Source of the DNA: an uncultured Aquimarina sp.
GTDB taxonomy: Bacteria; Bacteroidota; Bacteroidia; Flavobacteriales; Flavobacteriaceae
Reading direction: 5' to 3'
NCBI GenBank assembly: GCA_947489195.1
Contig: CANLCT010000021.1
Coordinates: 1-64,000, forward strand
Length of the DNA stretch: 64,000 nucleotides
Each line of letters begins with the position of its first letter. Position 1 is the first letter of the stretch. Below, piece by piece: positions 53,462 through 62,965 of the stretch. The notes under the pieces are model-generated. The model was not told where the DNA came from and did not search any database. It saw only the letters and a program-made list of their open reading frames with translations. The position numbers and the translations under genes were made by a program.

Positions 53462-55786
53462 TTGGAAGAATATTTAAGTCAACTTAACGAAGCCCAACTA
53501 GCACCAACTATTCATACCGAAGGTGCACTTATGGTTATTGCCGGAGCAGGTTCTGGAAAAACACGAGTGCTTACCTATCGTATTGCCTATTTAATGCATA
53601 AAGGTGTTGATCCTTTCAATATTTTATCATTAACTTTTACTAATAAAGCTGCGCGCGAAATGAAACAGCGTATTGCTCAAATTGTAGGTAATAGCGAAGC
53701 TAAAAACTTATGGATGGGAACATTCCACTCCATTTTTGCAAAAATTTTACGCTTTGAAGCTGATAAACTAGGTTACCCTTCCAACTTTACCATATATGAT
53801 TCGCAGGACTCGCAGCGCTTGATTTCGAGTATTATAAAAGAAATGGCTTTAGATAAAGACATTTATAAATACAAACAGGTACACAGTCGTATTTCCTCTT
53901 TTAAAAATAGCTTGATTACAGTTAAAGCCTATTTTAATAATCCTGAATTAATGGAAGCTGATGCTATGGCAAAAAAGCCACGTATTGGTGAGATTTATCA
54001 ACATTATGTAGATCGTTGTTTTAAAGCTGGAGCCATGGATTTTGATGATTTACTACTTCGAACTAACGAATTATTAAATCGTTTCCCCGAAGTATTAGCC
54101 AAATATCAAAACAGATTTAAATACATATTAGTAGATGAGTATCAAGATACTAATCATTCGCAATATTTAATTGTAAAAGCCTTAGCTGATCGTTTTCAGA
54201 ATATATGTGTTGTTGGTGATGATGCCCAAAGTATTTATGCTTTTCGTGGCGCTAACATTAACAACATTCTAAATTTTGAAAAAGATTACGAGAATGTAAA
54301 AACATACCGATTAGAACAAAATTACCGTTCTACCCGAAACATTGTTGAGGCTGCCAACTCTATTATAGACCATAATAAAACCAAACTGGATAAAATTGTT
54401 TGGACCGCAAATGATGATGGTCCTAAAATTATTGTTAACCGATTACCTACCGATGGTGACGAAGGGCGTTATGTAGCAAGTTCTATTTTTGAAAATCAAA
54501 TGACCGAACAACGAAAAGCTTCGGACTTTGCTATTTTATACCGAACCAATGCCCAATCGCGTGCCATGGAAGATGCCTTACGTAAACGAGGAATTAAATA
54601 CCGTATTTATGGTGGACTTTCCTTTTACCAACGTAAAGAAATAAAAGATGTACTTGCTTACCTACGCTTAATTACCAATCCAAAAGATGAAGAAGCCTTA
54701 AAACGTGTTATCAATTACCCCGCACGTGGTATTGGAGCTACTACCATTGATAAACTTGTATTAGCCGCCAATCATTATAAATGTGCTATTTTTCAAGTAA
54801 TGGAAGGTATTGACCGAATACCTGAATTAAAAATTAACTCCGGTACCAAAACAAAGCTTCAAAACTTTGTAAATATGATTAAAAGTTTTCAAGTAACCAA
54901 TCAAACTGCGGATGCTTTTACCCTTGCGGAGGAAGTAACAAAAAAAACAGGATTAGTACAAGAATTTAAAAAAGATGCCACACCCGAAGGTATAGCCCGT
55001 ATTGAGAATGTAGAAGAGCTTTTAAATGGTATGCGTGATTTTGTTGAAGGACAAAAGGAAATTGATGAAGCTACTGGATCACTTGCTGAGTTTTTGGAAG
55101 ATGTTGCTTTAGCGACCGATATGGATAAAGAAGTAGATGATGAAGATCGAGTAGCTTTAATGACCATACACTTAGCTAAAGGACTGGAGTTTCCATACGT
55201 ATATATTGTAGGTATGGAAGAAGATTTATTCCCTTCTGGAATGAGTATGAATACTCGTAGCGAATTAGAAGAAGAGCGCCGTTTATTTTATGTAGCACTA
55301 ACAAGGGCAGAAAAGCAGGCTTATTTAACCTACACACTGTCTCGCTACCGTTGGGGAAAATTAATAGATGCCGAACCTAGCCGCTTTATTGAAGAAATCA
55401 ATGATAAATATATTGAAAACCTGACTCCTATTGACAGCTACCGATATAAATCATTAATTAATACTGATATTTTTGGCGAAGTTGACAAAAGTAAACTGCG
55501 ACAAACAAAACCAGTAGCTAGTTCCCCTCCACCATCGCACAAACCCACCGACGAACAATTACAAAAATTACGTAAACTGCGCCCAATAACTACTGATACT
55601 CAAAAAATAGACACCGAAACTATAAATAAACTTGTTCCAGGGACACGAGTGGAACATATGCGTTTTGGAATTGGACAAATTTTAAATATTGAAGGAAGCG
55701 GGCAAGACAAAAAAGCTGAAATTAAGTTTGCACAAGGAGGCATCAAAAAGTTACTACTCCGCTTTGCTAAGTTGAAGGTGTTATAG
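53462..55786 (+). CDS. UvrD/PcrA-type superfamily 1 DNA helicase
   Basis: A 774-residue 3'-5' helicase for nucleotide-excision and mismatch repair or replication restart. The start must be TTG 53462: an in-frame stop lies at 53447, and the next ATG would remove the N-terminal LNEAQ motif. All SF1A motifs are seen: Walker A AGAGSGKT (27-34), LTFTNKAAREM, DEYQDTN, GDDAQSIYAFRGA, LEQNYRST, and TIHLAKGLEFPYV and VALTRAE near residues 575-625. A C-terminal Tudor-like extension, LVPGTRVEHMRFGIGQIL, is typical of PcrA and binds RNA polymerase. The AEC transporter gene starts 16 bases after it. Confidence 0.95.
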   Translation: MEEYLSQLNEAQLAPTIHTEGALMVIAGAGSGKTRVLTYRIAYLMHKGVDPFNILSLTFTNKAAREMKQRIAQIVGNSEAKNLWMGTFHSIFAKILRFEADKLGYPSNFTIYDSQDSQRLISSIIKEMALDKDIYKYKQVHSRISSFKNSLITVKAYFNNPELMEADAMAKKPRIGEIYQHYVDRCFKAGAMDFDDLLLRTNELLNRFPEVLAKYQNRFKYILVDEYQDTNHSQYLIVKALADRFQNICVVGDDAQSIYAFRGANINNILNFEKDYENVKTYRLEQNYRSTRNIVEAANSIIDHNKTKLDKIVWTANDDGPKIIVNRLPTDGDEGRYVASSIFENQMTEQRKASDFAILYRTNAQSRAMEDALRKRGIKYRIYGGLSFYQRKEIKDVLAYLRLITNPKDEEALKRVINYPARGIGATTIDKLVLAANHYKCAIFQVMEGIDRIPELKINSGTKTKLQNFVNMIKSFQVTNQTADAFTLAEEVTKKTGLVQEFKKDATPEGIARIENVEELLNGMRDFVEGQKEIDEATGSLAEFLEDVALATDMDKEVDDEDRVALMTIHLAKGLEFPYVYIVGMEEDLFPSGMSMNTRSELEEERRLFYVALTRAEKQAYLTYTLSRYRWGKLIDAEPSRFIEEINDKYIENLTPIDSYRYKSLINTDIFGEVDKSKLRQTKPVASSPPPSHKPTDEQLQKLRKLRPITTDTQKIDTETINKLVPGTRVEHMRFGIGQILNIEGSGQDKKAEIKFAQGGIKKLLLRFAKLKVL

Positions 55787-55802
55787 TAAAAATGTACACT
55801 AA

Positions 55803-56702
55803 ATGTCAAACTTTATCATCATTGCTATTTCAATACTTTCAGGAGTATTATTAAACATATTTAAAACACTTCCTAAGGATAGTCATAAAATAATAAATCT
55901 TTGGATTGTATACGTAGCACTACCAGCTATTGCTTTACGTTTTATTCCAAAAATGGTATGGAATTCAGATTTATTATTTCCAATATTAATGCCACCGGCC
56001 GTTTTTTTTGCAGCATTTTTATTTATTGAATTCATAGGTAAATTTAAACATTTAGATAAGGCTACTAAAGGAGGGCTACTACTTACAGTAGGTTTTTCTA
56101 ATTTATCATTTTTAGGTTTTCCATTAACAGAAGCTTACTATGGTAAAGAAGGCTTGCAATTGGCTATTCTTTGTGATCAAGCAGGGTTTATTACCTTATC
56201 TAGCCTGGGACTTATTGCTGCCACCTATGCTTCTTCTGGAAATACTTCTAGTTTTAGCTTTGCTTTACTTTTAAAAAAACTTTTTAGTTTTCCCCCAACT
56301 TTAGCCTTTATAGCGGCATTTATACTTCCTAAATTTATAGATTTAAATAATTTTGATTCTGTTTTAAAAAACCTAAGCGCTACAATGGTCCCTATGGCTT
56401 TATTTTCAGTAGGACTTCAATTGCAATTTAAGCACTGGAAAGCAGACAAATTTTTACTAGGTACTGCTTTATTTTACAAACTATTGTTAGCTCCCTTTCT
56501 AATATTAATCAGCAGTTGGCTTTTTAGCATTGAAAAGTTATTTGTTCAAGTAAGTGTGCTTGAAGCTGCCATGGCTCCAATGGTTACTGGAGTAATTATA
56601 GCCACTGAATTCGGGTTAAAACCTAAACTTTGCACCATGATTTTAAGTTTTGGAATACCAATTTCATTTTTAACTACCTTTTTGTGGTATTATTTTTTAT
56701 AA
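55803..56702 (+). CDS. AEC family transporter
   Basis: A 299-residue inner-membrane protein of the auxin efflux carrier family, bile/arsenite/riboflavin transporter superfamily. Around ten membrane helices can be traced, e.g. FIIIAISILSGVLLNIF, IVYVALPAIALRFI, LLLTVGFSNLSFLGFPL and ILSFGIPISFLTTFLWYY; the helix break GFSNLSFLGFP is the family hallmark. The substrate in bacteria is usually malate, malonate or another organic acid. It follows the helicase by 16 bases and is probably co-transcribed, with no functional link evident. Confidence 0.9.
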   Translation: MSNFIIIAISILSGVLLNIFKTLPKDSHKIINLWIVYVALPAIALRFIPKMVWNSDLLFPILMPPAVFFAAFLFIEFIGKFKHLDKATKGGLLLTVGFSNLSFLGFPLTEAYYGKEGLQLAILCDQAGFITLSSLGLIAATYASSGNTSSFSFALLLKKLFSFPPTLAFIAAFILPKFIDLNNFDSVLKNLSATMVPMALFSVGLQLQFKHWKADKFLLGTALFYKLLLAPFLILISSWLFSIEKLFVQVSVLEAAMAPMVTGVIIATEFGLKPKLCTMILSFGIPISFLTTFLWYYFL

Positions 56703-57130
56703 ATCTTAAAGTTCACATTATTATTACATTTTAATAATTACAAAAACTTACGGTAATCTTAAACCTAAAATTGTTTCTTTTTATACCACATTTGTCTTTT
56801 TCTTGTCTTTTCAATCAAAAAAGACATGTATTTTAGCTACAAAAAACCAAAATTAACAGTACTTTAACGAAGTTTTCAAATCAATAATCTATTTAAAAAA
56901 AAATATTAGTTTTTTATTACTTTTTTTAAACCTATCAGTATACCAACAAATTAAGTACAACTAAACATCATTAAAAAACTAGTTTATCATCATATTTTTT
57001 TTATAACCAGCATCAATTAAAAAAAATAAACACCTAATTATTAGATTTTTAAAAAATATTTAATCCAAAAAACTCAACTTAGTTTTAGCAAAATTCACAC
57101 CTCTTCACCATCCCTTAATAGCTGGTAAAT
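56703..57130. other. Long AT-rich region upstream of the adhesin operon
   Basis: About 430 bases with no coding frame or RNA gene. A possible stem TGTCTTTTT/AAAAAAGACA (56792-56826) is the only structure; it might end the AEC transcript but lacks a proper T run behind it. Confidence 0.5.
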
Positions 57131-57173
57131 TTTCCTACATTTCCTACAAAATACATTATTTTATTGTAGGAAA
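57131..57173. promoter_or_regulatory. Operator-like direct and inverted repeats, TTTCCTACA
   Basis: Two adjacent direct copies of TTTCCTACA (57131-57139, 57140-57148) are followed by the inverse TTGTAGGAAA (57164-57173), which pairs perfectly with TTTCCTACAA (57140-57149) over 10 bp around a 14-base loop. The element ends 25 bases upstream of the minus-33 box of the adhesin promoter, where an activator would bind. Confidence 0.5.
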
Positions 57174-57197
57174 TAGATTACTTTTTCAAAAACATGA

Positions 57198-57228
57198 TTG
57201 TGTAAAACTTCATTAGTATTTACTTTTG
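57198..57228 (+). promoter_or_regulatory. Promoter of the adhesin operon: TTG-N20-TACTTTTG
   Basis: TTG (57198-57200), a 20-base spacer and TACTTTTG (57221-57228) fit the Bacteroidota consensus. The leader would be about 115 bases. Confidence 0.6.
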
Positions 57229-57349
57229 GACTTTACAATTCTTGTACTTTTTATTGAATTATTTTTAATCTTTATCCATGTACAAAACTTGTTTATGCAA
57301 CATAATAAGGGGCTTACTTATAATAGTTGAATACCAAAAGTAACCAAGT

Positions 57350-60300
57350 ATGAAGAAGTTTTTTTTTATATATCTTCTATTCCAATCCATTTTATTATTT
57401 GCTGATAACTGCAAAATAAGCAATTTAATTATTCAAGCACCTCGAAATGCCCAAGAAGACACTGATAAGGTTTGCTTTGGTAGTAAAGGAAACTTTATAA
57501 ATATCCTTGATAATGATGATTTTGGCCCAGCTGGTCCTAACACTACAAACCATATCATTATAGGTAGCAATACTAACGAAGGAGGAACAATAAGTCTTGC
57601 TAATAACGGCACCCCAAGTAATTTATTAGATGATTATATATTGTATGATACTCCAGATGGTTTTTCTGGTATAGATCGTTTTTCTTATACAATTATTGAT
57701 GCCAATGGCGATACAGATACCACAACTGTAGCAATTGAGGTGATCAATACTCCTGGCTGCACCTCCATTGATGCAGTTGATGATGAGCTTACTTTAGATG
57801 AAGATTCTGCTGATAGATCAATTCTTGTTTTATCTAATGATGATTTTGGAATTCGAGGACCAAGAGATAATGCCTTAACAATTGTTACTTCTCCAACTAA
57901 TGGAACTGCCAGAGTTGATACTGGTGCGATCATAGACAACCCAAGTGATGATGTTATTTTTTACAAACCTGCTAAAGACTATTTTGGTCCTGATTCAATA
58001 ACTTATCAAATTTGTGATTTAAAAGGAGAATGTGACACAGCTGTAATATCTATTATGGTTACTAATCTTAATGATATCCCTATTGCATTATTTGATAATT
58101 TTGATAATATCAAAAAAAACACTACCACTCTACTGAATGTCACTGATAATGACGACTTTGGAGGTGATGGACCAAGCAATTCACCAATAACTATAATAAC
58201 TAACCCTTCAAATGGAACAGCTGTTGTAGATGATAGAGGCACTTTTAGTGACCCTACCGATGATGTTATTATATATACTCCAACTACAGATTTTTCTGGA
58301 GATGACTCCCTAACTTATCAAATCTGTGATATTGACGGTAATTGCCATTTTGCAAATGTTTTAATTAAAGTAATCAATGGCTTACCAAATGCTATCAATG
58401 ACAACTTTGATCTTAATGAAGATGCTTTAGTAGCTCCTTTAAATGTTTTAAGTAACGACTCCTTTGGAGATGACGGTCCGAGTACATCGGCAATTACAAT
58501 CACTGTAGATCCAACAAACGGAAATGCTACTGTTAATGATAATGCAACGCCTAATGATCCTACCGACGATGTTATAATGTATATGCCTAATCCAAACTTT
58601 TTTGGTAATGATACATTAACCTATCAAATTTGTGATGCTGATGGTGATTGTACAACTGGTATAGCAACTATAGAAATTATAAGTGATACTAGTGACACTC
58701 CTATTGCAAATAATGACCCGGCTAGTGTTAATGAAGATACTACAGATAATCAAATTGATGTATTAGATAATGATACTTTTGGAGGAGATGGACCTGGTAC
58801 TACTGCCATTGTTATTACTATTGCTTCTACTAATGGAAATGCCACTGTTAATGATAATGCAACGCCTAATGATCCTACCGACGATACTATAATCTACACG
58901 CCCAATCCAAACTTTTTTGGTGACGATACTCTAACTTACGAAATATGTGACCTAAATAATGATTGTACTACCGCTGTAATTAACATTAGAGTTGACAACG
59001 ACACAACTGATACGCCTACAGCTATTGATGACCCTGTTAGTGTCAATGAAGATTCTATAGATAATCAAATTGATGTATTAGACAATGACACTTTTGGAGG
59101 AGATGGACCTGGTACTACTGCCATTGCTATTACTATTGCTCCTACTAATGGAAATGCCACTGTTAATGATAATGGCACTCCTAATGATCCTACCGACGAT
59201 ACTATAATCTACACGCCCAATCCAAACTTTTTTGGTGACGATACTCTAACTTACGAAATATGTGACCTAAATAATGATTGTACTACCGCTGTAATTAATA
59301 TTAGAGTTGACAACGACACAACTGATACGCCTACAGCTATTGATGACCCTGTTAGTGTCAATGAAGATTCTATAGATAACCCAATTGATGTATTAGACAA
59401 TGACACTTTTGGAGGAGACGGGCCTAGCACTACTGCTATTATAATTACGGTTACTCCAACTAATGGAACTGCAAGTGTTAACATCAATGGCACTCCTAAT
59501 GATCCTACCGACGATACTATAATCTACACGCCCAATCCAAACTTTTTTGGTGACGATACTCTAACTTACGAAATATGTGACCTAAATAATGATTGTACTA
59601 CCGCTGTAATTAATATTAGAGTTGACAACGACACAACTGATACGCCTACAGCTATTGATGACCCTGTTAGTGTTAATGAAGATTCTATAGATAACCCAAT
59701 TGATGTATTAGATAACGATACTTTTGGGGGAGATGGCCCTGGTACTACTGCCATTGCTATTACTATTGCTCCAACAAATGGAAATGCCACTGTTAATGAT
59801 AATGCAACGCCTAATGATCCTACCGATGATGCTATTCTTTATACACCTAATCCAAACTTTTTTGGTGACGATACTGTAACTTACGAAATATGTGACCTAA
59901 ATAATGATTGTACTACCGCTGTAATTAATATTAGAGTTGACAACGACACAACTGATACGCCTGCAGCTATTGATGATCCTGTTAGTGTCAATGAAGATTC
60001 TATAGATAACCCAATTGATGTATTAGACAATGACACTTTTGGAGGAGACGGGCCTAGTACTACTGCTATTGTAATTACGGTTACTCCAACAAATGGAAAT
60101 GCCACTGTTAATGATAATGCAACGCCTAATGATCCTACAGATGATGTAATTGTTTATACGCCTAATCCAAACTTTTTTGGTGACGATACTGTAACTTACG
60201 AAATATGTGACCTAAATAATGATTGTACTACCGCTGTAATTAATATTAGAGTTGACAACGACACAACTGATACGCCTGCAGCTATTGATGATCCTGTTAG

Positions 60301-61939
60301 TGTCAATGAAGATACTACAGATAACCCAATTGATGTATTAGATAACGATACTTTTGGAGGAGATGGACCTAGCACTACTGCTATTGTAATTACTATTGCT
60401 CCAACTAATGGAAGTGCCACTGTTAATGATAATGCAACGCCTAATGATCCTACAGATGATGTAATTGTTTATACGCCTAATCCAAATTTCTTTGGTAATG
60501 ACACATTAACCTATCAAATTTGTGATGCCGATGGTGATTGTACCACTGCCATAGTAAACATAACTGTAAACAATAACACTTTTGATACTCCTGTGGCTGT
60601 TGAAGATGGTACCGATGTAGAAGAAGACACTACCGATAATCCAATTGACATATTAAACAATGATTCTTTTGGGGGAGATGGCCCTAGCAACTCAGCAATA
60701 ACCATTACTATTGCTCCAACAAACGGAAGTGCTACTGTTAATGACAATACCACTCCTAATGATCCTACCGACGATACTTTACTGTATACACCTAATCCAA
60801 ATTTCTTTGGTAATGACACATTAACCTATCAAATTTGTGATGCCGATGGTGATTGTACTACTGCTATAGTAACTATAATTGTTAACAATAATACTTTTGA
60901 CACTCCTGTGGCTGTTGAAGACAGTACTAATATTAACGAAGGTACTACCAGCAATCAAATTGATGTACTAGGTAATGATTCTTTCGGAGGTGATGGACCA
61001 AATAACACAGCTATCACAATTATAGATCTTCCAATTAATGGAATAGCCACAGTGAATACTAACAGCACTCCTGATGATCCTACCGACGATAGTATTTTGT
61101 ACACTCCAAACCCAAATTTCTTTGGCGATGATACCATTACTTACCAAATTTGTGATCAAAATAATGACTGCGCTATAGCTGTAGTGACTATAACTGTTAA
61201 TCAAATTAATGATAATAACCCTAAAATAAGCCTACTTAAAACAGGTCGTTATGTAGATATAAACAACGATAACACTTTAAACGTTGGTGATATTATTGAA
61301 TATACTTTTACTATTATTAATACTGGTGAGGAAATCTTAACAGACATTACGGTTACTGATTTATTAGCTGGTGTTAATTTAACTGGCAGTTCTTTTACAT
61401 TAGCCCCTGGCGAAGAAAATGACACCAATTTTTCTGCCATATATACCATTACTGCCGCTGATATTACTAATGGCCAAGTAATTAATCAAGCTATGGTAAT
61501 AGCTACTACACCTACTGGTAATTCAATATCGGATGATTCCGACGATCCAAATATACTCGCGGACATTGACTTAAATGATGATGGCGAACCAGATGATCCT
61601 ACCGTTGTTGAATTCGAAGATCAGTCTGTAAATGATGTTATTGTTTATGAAACATTTACCCCAAATGGAGACGCTGTAAATGACGAATTTGTAATAAAAA
61701 ACTTAGAGAACTTTCCTCAAAACAATTTGAAAATTTTTAATCGATGGGGATTAAAGGTCTTTGAAGAAGATGCTTATGGCCAACCTAACGCACTTAAATT
61801 CTCTGGTCAAAGTCAAGGAAGAGCTACAATTAAGAAAAGTGACCAACTACCAACTGGAACTTACTTTTACACTCTTAATTATATCAACGCAAACGGAAAT
61901 TCGAAAACTAAAGCTGGTTCATTTTATCTAGTTAAATAA
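57350..61939 (+). CDS. Giant repetitive surface adhesin with T9SS type B sorting domain
   Basis: A 1529-residue secreted protein, probably a cell-surface adhesin of the SprB kind. The Sec signal peptide is [18 protein letters not shown]. About eleven cadherin-like/Big_9-type beta-sandwich repeats follow, each about 105 residues, with the pattern DDPVSVNED, then [21 protein letters not shown] and [19 protein letters not shown]; Asp/Asn clusters suggest calcium binding. At about 1290-1420 is a DUF11-like domain ([25 protein letters not shown]). The last 90 residues ([31 protein letters not shown]) are the gliding-motility-associated C-terminal, type B sorting domain. It heads an operon with a PorP/SprF and an OmpA-like gene. 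Confidence 0.9.
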   Translation: MKKFFFIYLLFQSILLFADNCKISNLIIQAPRNAQEDTDKVCFGSKGNFINILDNDDFGPAGPNTTNHIIIGSNTNEGGTISLANNGTPSNLLDDYILYDTPDGFSGIDRFSYTIIDANGDTDTTTVAIEVINTPGCTSIDAVDDELTLDEDSADRSILVLSNDDFGIRGPRDNALTIVTSPTNGTARVDTGAIIDNPSDDVIFYKPAKDYFGPDSITYQICDLKGECDTAVISIMVTNLNDIPIALFDNFDNIKKNTTTLLNVTDNDDFGGDGPSNSPITIITNPSNGTAVVDDRGTFSDPTDDVIIYTPTTDFSGDDSLTYQICDIDGNCHFANVLIKVINGLPNAINDNFDLNEDALVAPLNVLSNDSFGDDGPSTSAITITVDPTNGNATVNDNATPNDPTDDVIMYMPNPNFFGNDTLTYQICDADGDCTTGIATIEIISDTSDTPIANNDPASVNEDTTDNQIDVLDNDTFGGDGPGTTAIVITIASTNGNATVNDNATPNDPTDDTIIYTPNPNFFGDDTLTYEICDLNNDCTTAVINIRVDNDTTDTPTAIDDPVSVNEDSIDNQIDVLDNDTFGGDGPGTTAIAITIAPTNGNATVNDNGTPNDPTDDTIIYTPNPNFFGDDTLTYEICDLNNDCTTAVINIRVDNDTTDTPTAIDDPVSVNEDSIDNPIDVLDNDTFGGDGPSTTAIIITVTPTNGTASVNINGTPNDPTDDTIIYTPNPNFFGDDTLTYEICDLNNDCTTAVINIRVDNDTTDTPTAIDDPVSVNEDSIDNPIDVLDNDTFGGDGPGTTAIAITIAPTNGNATVNDNATPNDPTDDAILYTPNPNFFGDDTVTYEICDLNNDCTTAVINIRVDNDTTDTPAAIDDPVSVNEDSIDNPIDVLDNDTFGGDGPSTTAIVITVTPTNGNATVNDNATPNDPTDDVIVYTPNPNFFGDDTVTYEICDLNNDCTTAVINIRVDNDTTDTPAAIDDPVSVNEDTTDNPIDVLDNDTFGGDGPSTTAIVITIAPTNGSATVNDNATPNDPTDDVIVYTPNPNFFGNDTLTYQICDADGDCTTAIVNITVNNNTFDTPVAVEDGTDVEEDTTDNPIDILNNDSFGGDGPSNSAITITIAPTNGSATVNDNTTPNDPTDDTLLYTPNPNFFGNDTLTYQICDADGDCTTAIVTIIVNNNTFDTPVAVEDSTNINEGTTSNQIDVLGNDSFGGDGPNNTAITIIDLPINGIATVNTNSTPDDPTDDSILYTPNPNFFGDDTITYQICDQNNDCAIAVVTITVNQINDNNPKISLLKTGRYVDINNDNTLNVGDIIEYTFTIINTGEEILTDITVTDLLAGVNLTGSSFTLAPGEENDTNFSAIYTITAADITNGQVINQAMVIATTPTGNSISDDSDDPNILADIDLNDDGEPDDPTVVEFEDQSVNDVIVYETFTPNGDAVNDEFVIKNLENFPQNNLKIFNRWGLKVFEEDAYGQPNALKFSGQSQGRATIKKSDQLPTGTYFYTLNYINANGNSKTKAGSFYLVK
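58430..60949 (+). repeat. Eight 315-bp tandem coding repeats in the adhesin
   Basis: The codon pair before V/L-D-N recurs at 58430, 58745, 59060, 59375, 59690, 60005, 60320, 60635 and 60950, always exactly 315 bases apart (105 codons). The five central units share EICDLNNDC and are nearly identical at DNA level; the outer units read QICDADGDC. Two or three more divergent units lie upstream (306-base spacing for the nearest) and a ninth follows at 60950. Confidence 0.95.
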
Positions 61940-61981
61940 ATTAATTACTACTGTTCTTTAAAAAATTGACTATTAACGAAA

Positions 61982-62962
61982 ATGAATATGAAGCAAATTA
62001 CCCCCATAATATCACTCATTTTTAGCATACTATTCGCTATAACAGCTACTGGTCAACAAGATGCTCAGTATACTCAATACATATATAACACAGCTATTAT
62101 AAACCCTGCATACACAGGAAGTAGAGACAAAACAAGTATATCTGGCTTAACCCGAAAACAATGGGCTGGTTTTGAAGGAAGTCCAGCCACACATACCATA
62201 GCATTTGAAACCCCTTTGAATCGTTTTAGTAATTTTGCATATGGTTTTTCTGTAATTAGCGACATTATTAAACCCACTACCGAAACCAATTTCAATGTAG
62301 ATCTTGCCTACAAAATAAGAGTTAACAATGCCAATACTGCTTTTTTACGATTTGGATCTAAAATCGGTGGTAATTTGCTTAATGTTAATTTAACAGAGCT
62401 TTCCAGAGAAGAAGTTCTGGATAATGCCCTTTTGAACGATGTTGAAAATAAATTTAGTCCAAATTTTGGTTTAGGTCTATATTATAGTAACGAAAGATTT
62501 TATGCGGGTTTTAGTGTACCTAATCTGTTGCAAACAAGTTTTTTTGATGAAAAAGATATTTCGACAAGTGCTGGTAATACGACATTGGTTTCCAAACAAA
62601 AAATAAATTACTATTTCATTGCTGGACATACTTTTGACCTTAATGATAGCGTTAAGTTTAAACCAGCATTATTAACAAAAATAGTTAGTGGTGCTCCATT
62701 ACAAGTTGATGTTTCTGCTAATTTTTTATTTTTAAAGAAAATTACGGTAGGAACCGCCTACCGATGGAGTGCAGCAGTTAGTGCGTTATTCGCTTATCAA
62801 GCATCAAAATCATTGATGTTAGGATTAGCTTATGATATTGAAACCACTGAAATTACTGGTATAAATAATAATTATGGAAGTTTTGAATTTGTACTCAGGT
62901 ATGATCTAAATAATAAATTAAACCTTACCTCAAAAAGAATGTTAACCCCCCGTTTTTTCTAA
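61982..62962 (+). CDS. PorP/SprF family type IX secretion membrane protein
   Basis: A 326-residue outer-membrane beta-barrel of the PorP/SprF family, each of which is thought to guide and anchor a type B T9SS cargo protein encoded beside it. Signal peptide with cleavage after ATGQ; then QDAQYTQYIYNTAIINPAYTGSRD, the family hallmark, and RKQWAGFEGSPATH, followed by many barrel strands. It starts 42 bases after the adhesin stop, with no terminator between them, and is followed by the OmpA-like gene after three bases. The natural partner is the adhesin at 57350-61939. Confidence 0.94.
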   Translation: MNMKQITPIISLIFSILFAITATGQQDAQYTQYIYNTAIINPAYTGSRDKTSISGLTRKQWAGFEGSPATHTIAFETPLNRFSNFAYGFSVISDIIKPTTETNFNVDLAYKIRVNNANTAFLRFGSKIGGNLLNVNLTELSREEVLDNALLNDVENKFSPNFGLGLYYSNERFYAGFSVPNLLQTSFFDEKDISTSAGNTTLVSKQKINYYFIAGHTFDLNDSVKFKPALLTKIVSGAPLQVDVSANFLFLKKITVGTAYRWSAAVSALFAYQASKSLMLGLAYDIETTEITGINNNYGSFEFVLRYDLNNKLNLTSKRMLTPRFF

Positions 62963-62965
62963 CTT

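Noticed and set aside
57685..61449. Several minus-strand open frames of 60-100 codons opposite the adhesin, repeated with the 315-bp period.
   Set aside because: They are shadows of the repeats on the coding strand, with no start signals or protein-like composition.
57350..61939. Adhesin considered as an RTX toxin or type I secretion substrate because of its Asp-rich repeats.
   Set aside because: It has a Sec signal peptide, a type B T9SS sorting domain and a PorP/SprF partner; no GGxGxD nonapeptides.
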